Assembly: GCA_036937835.1 (NCBI GenBank)
Contig: CM072879.1
Span: 14,005,001 to 14,069,000, forward strand
Source: Pampus argenteus
Taxonomy: Eukaryota > Chordata > Actinopteri > Scombriformes > Stromateidae
Reading direction: 5' to 3'
Length of the DNA stretch: 64,000 bases
Positions 1 through 13,600 of the stretch are shown piece after piece. The notes beneath the pieces were generated by a model. The model saw nothing but the letters and a program-made list of their open reading frames with translations. It searched no databases and was not told where the DNA came from. The stretch's first letter is position 1, and every line of letters begins with the position of its first letter. Both the position numbers and the translations under genes were made by a program.

Positions 1-1607
1 GAATCGGGATCTGAGCAGGTCAGTGTCGTTAACTGAGCTGTTGCTCCTGAAGCACAGTTAATCTATTGATTTATTCTCCACTGTGTCACCCTCTGAAAAT
101 TGAATATCTAAATCTAAATCTAATATATTATTGCTAATGTATGGCTTAAAATAAAACAGGTAAAAGTATTTATAGTACTACTATAAATAATGGTGGTTGA
201 AGCCGTTTTTGAGCTTGTATCTGAATGTAACTGTGCAGCAACATGTTTGTGTACTTTTCAGCAATGTTAGTGCAATCTAAATCTCATTTAAGATGTTTCT
301 TTGTTTTGTTAATTGAATACAATAAACTTATGATACCAGTGATGACCAATAACAGAAGAATTTTAGATTTATGTGGTAATTAACTGCTGTCAAAGTATAT
401 TTTAACATCTAGATGATATGATGGCATGCTTTCATTATCTATCTATTCATGCACTGGTTTCCTCATGTTGAATTGGATTTTTTTTTTTAAAGCACTTCTC
501 ATGCCTTGAAGAGCTAATCCCTGGCTGGGCCTGCAAGGCTTTCACTAACCATTTATTGCATGATTAGGCTTTAACTGTGTGATAGAAGTGGCTGTCAGGT
601 TCACTGGTCTGTGTGAGATGAGTTGTTCGAACACACTGTCAGTGGTGTTTCAGTAATGATGTTATTAAAAAAAAAAAAGATTCTTATACTTCAGTTATTC
701 GGTCAGATGAATTTTAATTCGAGAATTCGAGAAAACTGTTTCAAAACTCTTTGCGACAGAATCACTTTTTATTCTCTTTTGAATTCTTGTGAGTTATTTT
801 ATTTCTTTATTTCTTATTTCTGCCTGAAATGTCCAGAAATACTCGTAGAAAATAAACCAAACATTGATACTATATTATACTGAACGAGCCACATATTTGG
901 CAAAAATCAAAAGTTCTCTTGACCCAGAAGATCTGTAGCAAGCAGCTGTGCAATTTAAATTCTGACATTGTAGTTTTGGCATCTTTAAAAGAAAGAAAAT
1001 AAATTCATTTTAGAATTATGTAGTATTATGTTTGTTCTATATTTAAATTTGTGTGGATAAAAAAAAAAAAAATTTTTTCAATATTATGCATTGCAGTGCA
1101 ACATTACAACAAACTATAGACTCAAAATTACTAAAATTTAAAAGTTAGTCTCTGCATAGTGTACTGTAGTATTATTTTAACACTTGAATTGTGTTTGCAT
1201 GAAATTGTGCTATACAAATAAAATTTGATCTGTGAGAGTGAGCAGACTAGAGAAGCAGAGCTGCATTTCTGATGTTTCCCCAGGAGGTGGTGATATCATC
1301 TCTGCCTGTCTGGTGCCTCAGGTGCACCTGTTGCCATAGCAGCACAAAGATAGTAGTGTTTCTCTCGGCTCCAAGGGAGTTAGAAGTGCGTCTTTGTGTT
1401 TGTGTTTGTGTGTATGTCTGTGTCCTTGTAAAAGGGCAGTGTGTCTGCGTGTGCCTTGCTGTGCTTTATTTGAATTCACTTTTACTAATGGCCACACGTA
1501 CTGCCGCACTGCCGTTTGCAGTTTAGAGCTTTCAGGAGTCTTGTTTATCCAACTGCAACTTTGCAATGACAGGCCTGCTGTCTGTGTTCTCTCTCCTGCC
1601 TGTCCAG
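1..1607 (+). other. akap9: akap9 intron (partial), no exon recognised
   Basis: AT-rich sequence left of the first recognised exon. It contains poly-A tracts near 667 and 1060 and a TG-rich stretch near 1394-1460, but no open frame that resembles coiled coil or has convincing splice sites. It is read as intron because the first exon begins with an acceptor (TGTCCAG|GCC). An unrecognised short exon cannot be excluded. Confidence 0.6.
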
Positions 1608-4600
1608 GCCTTAAAGAAGAGAGAAGATGGCCAAGAAAATGTTGAGGAAGATGAAGATCCTGGGGGGGTGGGAATAAATCAGGCTGGTGTATGCAGATTT
1701 TCATCGGACGATGGTGAAGAGTCATCCGATAAGGACACTGAAAGGTAGTGACAGAAACTGCATTCTTACTGTTCCATAATAATCTACTTTTCTCACAGAG
1801 ATGCCCTATTTATTAAGAATTCATAACCTCTCCTTAACCAGTTGTAAAAAAAATATTAATTTCGAGTTGAAGCCAAAGTAGACTCAATTTTCAACGTGTG
1901 AAAAATACGTTGTTATGCTAATCGCTGTTCTTTTTTTAATAAGTCTAGTGCAGATATTTAGGAAACTTTTCATTACTGTGGTATGTGTTAACTGTAACTG
2001 TTGTACTGCTTTCAGAAACCTCTTGCGTATGGTCAACGAGAAGCTTAGTCAGGTGCTGGTTGACGTCCTAAAGACTACGGCAGCAGCAGAGGAAACCATT
2101 GGCCTCCACATGCAGAGTCTGTGTGACGAGTCGAGTAGAGGTCAGCAGGCTGCACTGCCCTGCTCCTCCATACAGAGAGCATCCTGGCAGTCTGCAGGCA
2201 AGTAACATCAGGTGTAACAAATAACGACACATGTATGTAAATGTCTGTGTTTGGGGAAAAAGAACCCATCCTCCTAAAAATGTTGGTTCACTGTAGTTAG
2301 CATGTAGTGAGCTCTAGGTTAGAGCTGCTCTGTAGGCTAATTCTTGAAAAAACAAGAAACAGACAACAAAACCTACAGCTTGTAATGAAAAGTTAAACCG
2401 CATTTGTAGAATGTTACAAATCTATTTTAAATCAGAATTTTAGACTTCAGAGTTTCAGATGACATTTGTGTCATTTGCAACAAAGCACATGGCATTGATG
2501 TGTTGTTAGCAACTAAGCTAACTCCCTCTGGATTCTGCTCCAAGACAACATTAGTTGTTGTTTGGTTTCTTAACTGGAAAAACACATCATCAGTTAGCTT
2601 ATGTATGCAAGTCTATAGTATGTTGACACCACAGCAACCATTGTAAATAGGTTAATAATGTCTTACACACAAATTCAATCAATAATAGTGAGGACAATTA
2701 GTCCTGTAATTCATATGTCAGAAAAACAAGATTTTCTTGCAAATCTGAATGGTTCATGAGTGAATGTGGAGTCTCCATGGGAGCTAAAGACAACAAAGTC
2801 TTATGTTAACACACAAATCCAGGTACAGTTCTTCCTTCAAACCATAGCTGCCTATTATCATTATATAATTATGGACACACATTCTCTCAAAAGCCCCTTT
2901 TCCTACTGTGCTAATAAGATCTGTCATAAATTGAGGTCAATCAAGGACATGGTCACTGCAATTGTGTGCTTTGATGCAAATTATGGTTCATGCTTGTGAA
3001 ATGACATACTTGCATGGAAATAAACTTGAGCAACAGTGACAGCATGTTATTTTATTATCGGTTTTTATGTAAATCATTTTCAAATAAAATTCAGAAGCGA
3101 TGTTCCATTAATACAGTACCGATGGGTGACTACAGCACGTTAGGTGTGTTTTATTTTCAACCATGGAACTGCTGACATTTCACACATTATGATGCTTGAT
3201 GTGAATTAAAGTCTCTTTTTTTTAAGTTCAATTCCGCAGTAAACATTGACTGATATAACAACTTAACCAGCCTCTTTGCTTTAGGTAATCCACTGCTCTA
3301 TCCTGCCATGTCTACTTTGTTTTAAAATAGAAACCATACTGCCCCACACTTCTTCCTGCGGCCACGGGTTCCCTTTGAGAATGTGAACGTGTTGTTACAA
3401 AGTTGGATAATTAAATGAGAATGATGTCAAGTAACGTAGCTTCAGGGCACAGTGAAGAGTGCACTGTACTCATTTGAACTGGATTACATACGCATGTTCA
3501 CCCTTATTTTTAGCCCTGTCATGTCATGAATATGAACTACGCAACTAGCATTTTTTTACTTGGTTTATCCATCTAAATTTATGGCATAAAAGTTAAAAAA
3601 TACACAAGCTCTCCAAAAAACTATAATAGATTTAGTCACTATCTCACTGAACTTTAAATGTGTTTAAATGTGTGATATGTTTATGTTCCTGTATATTCGT
3701 CACTCCGCAGAAAGTTGCCAGGGCAGCGAGGCTGGCGGAGACAGTGTGAGTGTGTGGTCTGGGGAGACGGATCCTGACGAGGGCCTGGAGGTGTCCCAGC
3801 AGCTGATGGACAGCCTGCTACGAGGGGCGGGGACACAGCTAGAGAATGAGGAATATCTGATGGGCATCAGCAGCCGACTCCAGACAGCTTTGGAGAAGAT
3901 GTTGATGGCTATCACTGATACCACCAACCAGGTACAGACTGAATGTTATGTTATGTTAAGTTATGTGTGATCAGTGTTGGTGACTTCCATTCACAAACAA
4001 AATTAATCTTACTGCATAAGACACTCTACTCATTACCCATTTCTATACAATATAACAGTCAGTGAAAGGAGAAATAAGATGAACAGAGGTGAGTTTCTGT
4101 ACTGTACTGTACAGAATAATATAGTCAAAGGATGAATAAACAAGCCTAAAACCTTCATAGCCAATGTTAGATACTTGATACTTGGTACTCAAACATTTGA
4201 TGTTATGGACACATTTGTGTTTGTTTTCACTTAGTAACAAGTAATATAAAGGAAGTTAAGGTTTCAGAAGGATTCTTCATGAACAGTCCTGTGTGTTTGT
4301 GGCTAAAAGTAACCAATAAACAGAAAGCCCTAGTGACACATTTAGGCTTTGTCAAAACATTCAAATACCCACACTCAACACTGTCCACCCCCTCTGTGTT
4401 TCTACGCCTGTTCATGGAGGCATAATGGAGATGAGACTGCAGAATGTGGCCAGCAACAAAGTTGGTCTGTCTAGAAATCACACACAAAAGAGCTGCCTCA
4501 TTCCCTCCGGTTGCCTATAGATACGAGGTGTATTTACATGGAGCTTTTGTGTTGCCGGCCAGCCTATCGTAGTCCAGTTGGAAGGCAGAACTCCTCCTCT

Positions 4601-7600
4601 AACTCCCCTTAGGCGGGCCGTGTAGTGCTCCCGCTGTGTTCAGTGTCGACACTCAGAGACGGAGCCAGTTTAACTAGGCCATTGACTGTGCTCCTGTAAC
4701 TGACTGCACAGCGCATCCTGGCTGAAATTCATTATTCATTCATTATTCACGCTGAGATGGGTTTTATCTTGGTGATCTAAATATAGCTTTAAAGAATTTT
4801 CAAAACGGACATCAGTGTTGTTTTAGCATCTATCTACAACACTGTGTGTATGTGTATGTTGGTTTAATGTTATCTTTACTTTTTAAGACAAAATTAATCA
4901 CATTTTTACAATACAACCACACCATACCTTTTTCTTTGCATCCTAGACTCTCTTCATGTAATTTATGTTGCATCGTGCAATACAGAATAACACTGTAACT
5001 ATTACATCTTAGTGTTTTATTTGCATAGGTATATAAGAAAACAGGGATCTTATTAAAAAAAACTTGATATTTATATTTATTATTATTATTATTATGTATG
5101 GTGACAATTTTGGATTGCTTAGTTACAGAGCTGACGTTTAATGCTTATGAATGAATTACTTGAATGACAGGAAATTAAATGCAGAAATGCTGGAAAATTC
5201 AATGGTTCTGACTATAACTATATTTGCTGGTTTTCTGGATCCTCTATAAAAGTAAATAAGATATCTTTGTGTTTTGGACTTTTGTCTTTTAGACTTTATT
5301 TAATTTCATTTAATTAAATGTTTACTATTTTCAGACATTTTATAGACTAAATGCATAATCAATTAATCAAGAAAATAATCTGCAAATTAACTAAATTAAA
5401 ATAATCATTACTTTCAGCCTCAGTAAAAAAAAACTCCAGTCTTTACAAGCAGATTACATGATGCATCGTTTACATCTCTTCCAAGTACGCACAATTATCA
5501 GCACAATAAACTTGTAATCAACAAAGCCTTTAATGGTTTGTTCAATGATTTTCTTGCTGCTATTGATCTAGTGTACATTAGTCTTGTCAGTTAGAAGCGC
5601 TGTATTACCATGTCTTGCCTGTGAGGCAGCAAAACAAGCCGGTCGGGAATGTTAAGTGTCTTTGTTGAACTACTGCTGTAAATGATTTGCCCGTGAGAAG
5701 GTGTATGCTCACTCACCTTTCATTATCTACAGTTGAGACATGGAAATTGTTCATACAGAAAGTATGAGGGCTGACATGCCAAGCAGAGACAGTGGGTGGG
5801 ACCAAGAGGCAGCATGTCAGAACGCCTTAATTTTCTTCTTTTTGCAACTATGTAAGGTGTAATTCCAGTTTGACAACTTTTTGCAGGAAGGATGTGTGTT
5901 GCCTGTGGGTTGTTTAAGTGCGTGGGATTATTTGCAAATCTACCTGGCCCTCTGGCCCTAAGATTTGAAGCCACACCTGCTCCCCTCCCACTGCTAAACA
6001 GTATCCTGCTGAGTGCTATCGGTGTAGGAAGTGAATGAAGAAGCCTCTCTCTGAGGGGTGAAAACTGCGCTGGAAGTCTAGGATTTAGTCTCTTTTCTTT
6101 TTTTTATTTGTGAGTAGGAGTGTAAAGTGACAGTAGCCTGCCTGAGGTAAGTAAACCTCGCATGACAAGAGAAAGATCCAGCCACTGTGAGTAATATTAT
6201 GGTACAACCGAGGGGACATGCATGGACAGAGAGTGACAGAAGTCCTAGAAGGAGGTAAGAAGGAAAGAATAAAAATCAACCGCTGTCATTTTACCCTCGG
6301 CTGGCTGACGCTTGGACTAAACAATTAAAAGGGGCCCATGGGAGGCTTCCCTGCAGGACGTTGTTGCTACGGCGGCATAGTATTGTTAATGAATCTCCAG
6401 AGAGAGAGAGAGCGCAACCCAGAGCAGATGCGGGGGTGCGCGCTTCACTGAGAGACATGATATGGTTTCACTCTGAAGAGAGGAGGTCAGTAAGAACACA
6501 CAGAGAGGGCTGGAGGTCTTTCAACAGGACAAGAAGAGGAGAAATGCCTGCTATTGTGTTTATACACCTCCTGCAGTCATGTTCAAGAATGTCCTCTAAG
6601 CTACTGGGCACAGATGTGACTTCCTCCGGCTGTTGAAGATGATGCGTTTTGTTTGGACTTTTCTTCTTTCCTGCCATAAACATTTGAACCATTACTGGAT
6701 GATTTTCCACCTGAATATTTATCTGGAATTTGTTCTCCTTCAGCCAGGCGGCACCTGATTGAGATGACATGAATGTTGCAGTCTTCAAATGCTGTTTACT
6801 CTTCTCGTGTGTGCGGAAAACACATAGTAACTGTTGCTTGGAGCTATTCCACAACGTTGAGCACTTCACTGCATTCCCCTCTGGACTTTATTCTCATTTG
6901 TCGTCGCACAGCAGGCTCAGCTCAGCCTGACGGATCATGGCAAACGGATAACCCTTTTGAGGACTCCAGAAAAGGAGCTCCATCATAATACAACAACGTT
7001 GGAGGTTCATCCATCCTTCACTATGGATTACTACCGCTCTTACAGGAATTCAAGCATGCAGAGCACCACATGGATGGAAGGGGAGGACCAGGATGTGTAC
7101 GAGGTGGAATCTCGTGTGCCCCTTCCCCGACCTTTTCCACTCTCCAGCATCTTAAATGAGAAAAATGCTGTGGTGGTGCAGACCAAGATCTCACATGTCA
7201 ATCACAGGACTAATGGTCACCATCTTAAAGTCATCTCCAAAATCTCCCTGCCTACCCCACCCTATACAGTAAGTTTACAGTGTTAACCCACGGCTATAAT
7301 GGGATGGACTACTTTTAAATTATACATAGAGAATGCCAACAGTCTATATTTTAGAAGGAGAATATGTGCTGTTGATTAATATTTTATTGGTGCATTATCT
7401 CACAGCTTGTTTCATGGGGTTCAGGACCACAGATGAAGATGTGATGTAAATGTAAGACTGTCTTTGCTGTGTTTGAAAGAGTAGGTGAAATATTATATGA
7501 CTTCTGTGTGACAGTGTCATATTATCACTTCCTGGTTCCCATAGTGTCACAAGACCTTTGCTCAGGGAGATATGAGAGCCACTGTGGAGTGAATGTGAGC

Positions 7601-10600
7601 GAACTGTTGGGATTATGGTGATTTCAGAGCTGTTACAACAGGAAAAACTGCCCTCTGTAACCTGACCAGATGGTCATAATACACTCATGGCATCATTACC
7701 TCAATACAATTCTGGTAAATAATGCACAGGTGCATCATTTTGTTACTGAATGGTTTTGTGTTGTACTTGGCATGAACAGTGTTTTCAAACCATTCGTAGT
7801 TATGATATTTACTGTAAGGTCAATCAATCAATTAATCAATCAAATTTTATTTATATAGCCCAAAATCACAACATACATTTGTCTCGGAGGGCTTTACAAT
7901 CGGTACAGGGAGTGACAGCCTCTGTCCTTAGACCCTCGATTCGAGTGAGGAAAAACTTGCCCATTAAAAAACCTTTTAACAGGGAAAAAGGTGGAAGAAA
8001 CCTCAGGAAGAGCCACAGAGGAGGGATCCCTCTCCCAGGACGGACAGACGTGCAATGGATGTCACATGTACAGAACAAATCAACACACACATATTGTACA
8101 TTCACATGTATGATGTGATCATATCATTAAAATACAATTCTGCTTTATTATTGGTCTATTTTCAACCATGCAAGAGGGAAGTTGGTGTCGTAACTGGCTC
8201 TTTTTGCATTATGAGCAGTTTTTCTGATAAGGGGGTAATCAGTGATTCAGTCTTAAATGTCATAAAATTGTCTTTCATGAAACTGAGGAACTTTAGAGGC
8301 ATATTTTAAAAAAGAATTATCACAACTGAAGCAGCAGTGTCAGATAATACAAACTTTTACTGCCTTGTATGGGTTAAGCTCCTAAAACAGGTTTTCAATG
8401 CTCACTTCTTTCAAACCTCACACCCCGATGTAACCTGGGCTTTCTGTTGTAAACTTAAAGTCTCAGGTTCAAGCTGAGATAACACTGATGACATCGTCAG
8501 CGCAAAAGACATTATACAATTTCTTTTATAGTTTGAGTAGTACTCCTCGTGTTGTGAAAACTGGACTATATTTGTGTTTACACGTATTTTAACACACTCT
8601 TTCTCTCAGCTCGAACATGCCCGGATGACCCAGACGGAGCTGATGCGGGAGTCCTTCCGGCAGAATGAGGAGATGACCGAGCTGTTGCAGAAGCAGGAGG
8701 AGCTGCAGGAGAGGTTGTCCGAGGAGGCGCGGGCACGTGAGCAGCTGGCTCTGGAGCTCCACCGAGCTGAGGGTGAGTTTTTCTGGTGATGGAAAAGATT
8801 TTAGGGATAAAGCAGGTCTAGGTGCTATATAAATACTGTGAAAAACAAGTTTCTCTCACATGCACCTTAGTTTGATGTATGTGTGAAAATATGTAATACA
8901 CCAGCACCTCTGTTTTAAGGCCTTCTGAAAGACATTTCCTTCAACGTATCCTCTTCTCAACATTTTTCTGATAATGTGTGTCTGCGTGTCAGAATGATTA
9001 CAGAAAACACTGCATTAGAGAGCAGAAGGAGTTGAAGTGAAAATGCATGTGTTTGGGGGAGGGGGGTGTTACAGAGAGTAATGGGATCAGCTGTTTGAAA
9101 GGGAGAGTAAAGGAGTGCGAGACCATCTGTGGTGAGAAATAGACAAATGGCAATTTGCGTTTGAACATCTGATAGCGTACGTGTCAGCTAAAATATGAGG
9201 GTTTTGTACGTAAATGTTCACCGTTTGAGAGGAAGGTATCTGTGACATTGTAAAGAAAATAAATGTCATTGTCAGTGGAAAGGCAGTGGGAAGTTTCGCC
9301 TCTTGAAAGCAGTTTAAGCGCTGTGACAGATTTTGTTGCAGGCAGCTAAGCTGATGTCCCATCCATGTCAGAGACAGCTGGTCCACCAGAGGGTCAACTG
9401 TTCTAGTCTCACAGACACACCCAACCTAGTCGACTCTGCTTTTTAAGTAATTTATCAGGTGACACAAGAGCTACAGTCAGTACTTTCTCTTTGGATTTAT
9501 GGACACACTGAACAATGGTGAGTTTATAGCCGTCTCCAACATTTTTTGTTGACTTTATTTTGAGTAGCATCCTGTAGCAATGGTTGTCTGTAATCTTTAT
9601 AGATGTTCTAAAGAGGGGCTAGCTGTCATAAAAAGCTTTATCGTTTTATAGGATTTAAAGAGGCGGACCATGTGACAAATTCACATGTAATACATTATAT
9701 GCTCATGTGAAATGCTTCTCCTGTGACAAGTGTTTGAAATCTGTTTTGTCTGTTGTACTTGTCTCTTAAAGCAAAAGATAAATAATTCTTCTCCTATTGT
9801 ATGGATGATCCATGCAGGTGATAGCTCAGGGTGTGGCCTTTTCAAACTGGTTTTGAATAAACCTAAGAGACAGGCTAAACATTTGGAAAAAGATCCTCCT
9901 TGGTGATTGGTAGAAACTATTAGATGTCAGTGAAAATGCTTAACAGAATGAGAAGTGTGCTGTGTGAGCCCAGGCAGAAAAGCAAAAACAAAATGTCATG
10001 ATGAGGTCACTTTTGTATTGTACAGTAAATATAATGGTGAGTGCTGTGTAGTTGGTGAACAATGTTTTCTTTTGTCAGTATTTGTGCATCTGATCTCTTT
10101 GTATCTTTGTGGTGCGATCCCTCCTTAGGCAAACTTTAAACACAGCTTTGGCTCCTGCTCAGATGTCTGAAATTAGATTATCTCTTGACAACACAGGCAA
10201 CATTTACCTTCTGCCTCTCTCTCTCAGTTTTCGATAACACCGACCGCCAGTTGAACCCATACAAGCTAAACTTAGAAAATATATTTATTTTCCCTTACAG
10301 CTGGTCTCATTTTTGCCACTTTGTGTTTCACGTCTTACTGTAAGTGCAATTACGGTACATGAATAAACGGTATCTCATCTGTCTATTAGTGTGTGCATAC
10401 CTTCTTTCGAGCTGAATCTCATCCTGGTACATAATGCTTGCTGACCTGTGACAAAGCAGTACAGTGGTTATAGAGCATTTCATTGTGTTTACAGCTTAGT
10501 CTTAGTCATACTTCATGTCAAGCAAAATGGGTCAGACATGCTCACATGTTCATCTCTGCATTTATATGAATATTTGTGTGCATCGTCGTATGTTTTTGTT

Positions 10601-13600
10601 TGCCTTTGTGTTGTCGGTAACCTTGGATTTTGTATCCTGCTATTAAATGTTCATTCATCTGGATGGTTGCCTTGTGTATGTCTGTGTGTGTGACTGAAGC
10701 GAGACAACAAAGTTAAAAGGAATTCCTCTAAGTTCAGACCAGTAGCACCAAATGCAAAAACGTGATTAAAGGGAAATGTGATATTTGTATGTGAGTTTCT
10801 ATTTTTTTTTCTAGCTGTGCTTCTCTTGCTTTGCCCACATTCAGGTCTGATTGACGGCTACACGGATGAACGGGCTGCACTAGAGGAGCAGTTGCGTCAG
10901 AAGGAAGAGCTCCAGCTGAGCCTGGAGCAGGAGCTGCAGGTGAGGCATTCTAGCTTCAGAGAAGATGAAAAATAATTACCTTTTTTCTGAGAAAGCACAT
11001 GACTCAACAAAGTTGAGGGTAGATTTATGGGTTTCGCCTTTGGCACAGTATAGCAGCTAGCTGCAAGCTCCTCTTCAAATGCAAGAACAACTGAACTGCT
11101 ATTGTCTATGAAATAAACTATATGTTAAGATATATATAATTTTTTTTTTTAAATATTGCACAATATACTGTATATGTGCCTATACGATGTAAATCATCAC
11201 ATATTGAAAGACCCTGTTCTTTTACAAATATTGTCTTGTCCATATCAACCTAGTCTAAAATTAGAAATAGAAATAAAGTTGCAAACTAACTGAGAGTCAT
11301 TCTTCCCCTGCAGGTCACAGGTAGCCGGCTGCACGAGTTGGAGCAGGAGAGGCATCAGATCCAGGAGGAGCGGGAGCTTCTGTTACGCCAACAGGACGCC
11401 ATGAGAGAGCACGCCGGGCCCCGTGAGCTTCGTACGTATCCCAGAATTCCCTTAACAGAGAAGGATAAAAAATAGACATGGATTTTTAAAACGATAACCT
11501 AGGTAGGCAGTTCTCATCTTCGTAGTTCAAAGGGAAATAAAAATAAAATAAAAACACAGCTTAGATCAGGAAACAAGAGTTTTGTGACTGAGGGTTAAAG
11601 AGACAGTTTGTTCAGTATGGCTATATTTAAAAAAGGTCAAATCTTACCCAACCAAACATAAATTATTCCTTAAATTACATGGGTCAGTGTCTTTCAGTGT
11701 GTCAGCTACATGTCATACAGTAGTTATCATCATTGTTTCAGCTCCTGTTTCAAAGTACTGTACTGTATACAGTATATTGACAGTAAACTATTCCTAGATC
11801 TGCATTTACAGTATACTGATTTACAGGAAACAGTGCTTCCTGTAAATCAGTCTTTCAGATTTAATTTGTAGTTCTTATGTTGAAAGTGAAACATTTATGA
11901 GATTTAACTGGGCAGCATTATGAGTGACAGAAATAAAGACCAAAAGGCTTGTCTACATTTCTTAAAAACTGGAATCAGTAGTTTTGCCACAAATCATAAA
12001 TGTACAGGTGCCCCGTAAACATGAAGCTTGATAACTGTATCTGATAATTTTGCACTGTAACCTCTTTATTACCAAAAAAAGGTATCTCATCAGTACCTTC
12101 TCTGATAAGAAAAGGTGAGTATTCTGTATGTTAGGGTATAGATTTAAAAAGGGCTATTTCAGAAATGTCTTCCTTTTAAAACATTGGCTTCTGCATCTCC
12201 ATCCTTTGGCGACACAGCCTTAACCTACTACCGTGAAACAGACAGAAAAACACTGCCATCCTATCTCCTATCTCCATCCTTCTCTTACTTTTTTTTCCTC
12301 AGAGTTTTCTTGTTCATGACAAAAAGCAAAACAAAACACGAGCATGTCAAATTCATGTGCTTTCTTATTCTCCTGTAGGCCTAGTTGAAGCTGCAATGGT
12401 TGCAGCACCTGAAGCAGGTGTGTCCACTTTGAGCATGGCTCAGTCATATCTATGTTCTTTAATCGTCCTGAGTGGCAGTATATCTCTATCTATCTTCTAA
12501 CCCTAATCCAGCAACTCACCAACAAAGCTTGGAGCTTGCTTGCTATGGGCTCCAAACTCACTCAGTTCAATCACTAACCTTCGCTTCAGCTTTTCATTTT
12601 GATTGATTTTTGTCCTGGTTTGTCATTTTAATGTCTTTGAGTCAATGTTAGCCCTCATTTTAGCATGATGAAATGACAGTATTATTTAGACATTTATCTG
12701 AAATCATTATTTCCTAATTGTCAATCATCTACACTCTGAATGGAGGTGTCTTTTTTTTCTTTAAGGTTATAATGTATCTTGAGAGAATTTCTTTCAACGA
12801 GTGAGATGATTGGCTGTTAAGGAAGTCCCTCTCCCCTGTCTGTAAATGCTTATTGGGCATGGATATTGCAATGTCTGGACTGTCCATGTGTTTGATCTGT
12901 CATTCGCACCCTGTTACTTTTTTTGCACTAATCCTGCGGGGGTTTAATTCTGGGTAACCCGGTGTGGGTTGTTCACTGGTGGCAGCAGAAGAGCAAAGAG
13001 GCATCATGTTAGGGGATCATGTTTGGTAATGGGGCATTATGTTGGAAAGCAGAATGAGATGTTGGAAGAGCCTGAGGTTAGCTATTTACTCAGATAGAGT
13101 GGAGTTGTGACCACACTGTACAAGGTTTAATAGGGTATTTTTAACACCACATAATTAAAAGATTCACCAACATGGCCAAATCTGATCTCATCACAAGGCT
13201 CAAACCTCAGACTCTTTAGTAGATTCATCTCAGCATGCTGTTCATCATCAAATCTGAATGATTAAATAACCAAAAAAACAAGCCAGCTTTAATTTCCAGG
13301 CAGTAACACCTAAACCTCTCCGTCTTCCTCCGTCGTGTTCTCTAGACCTGCTGGAGGAGACGGAGAAGCTGATGAAAGAGAAGGTGGAGGTCCAGCGTCA
13401 GGCGGAGAAGGAGAACGCCGACCTGTTGAAGCAGGTGAAGCTGCTGGAGGTGGAGCTGGAGGAGCAGGTCAACAGGGTGATCGAGCTGGAACACGCTCAG
13501 AGGACGGAGAACGGAGACCTCCAGCAGCAGATCCAAGCTCTGGAGAAACAGCTAGACAAGAACAGGAGGTTCCTTGATGTAAGTGGCACGACACAAAATA

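Larger units (their letters stand above)
3932..8609 (+). other. akap9: large akap9 intron with candidate internal promoter and a repeat
   Basis: This 4.7-kb intron joins ...TDTTNQ to LEHARM.... It contains a GC-richer, CpG-bearing patch near 4530-4700, plain AT-rich sequence from 4800 to 5900, a candidate alternative first-exon region (about 5980-7268), and an interspersed repeat at 7821-8080. Each is described separately. Confidence 0.75.

Noticed and set aside
6468..6869. Minus-strand open frame of 133 codons
   Set aside because: No recognisable similarity and no splice context. It overlaps the candidate akap9 alternative leader on the other strand.
11423..11435. Alternative donors after akap9 11422 (GTGAGC) or 11435 (GTATCC)
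   Set aside because: The first would delete three residues relative to human and the second breaks the phase. The donor after 11431 (GTACGT) fits both.
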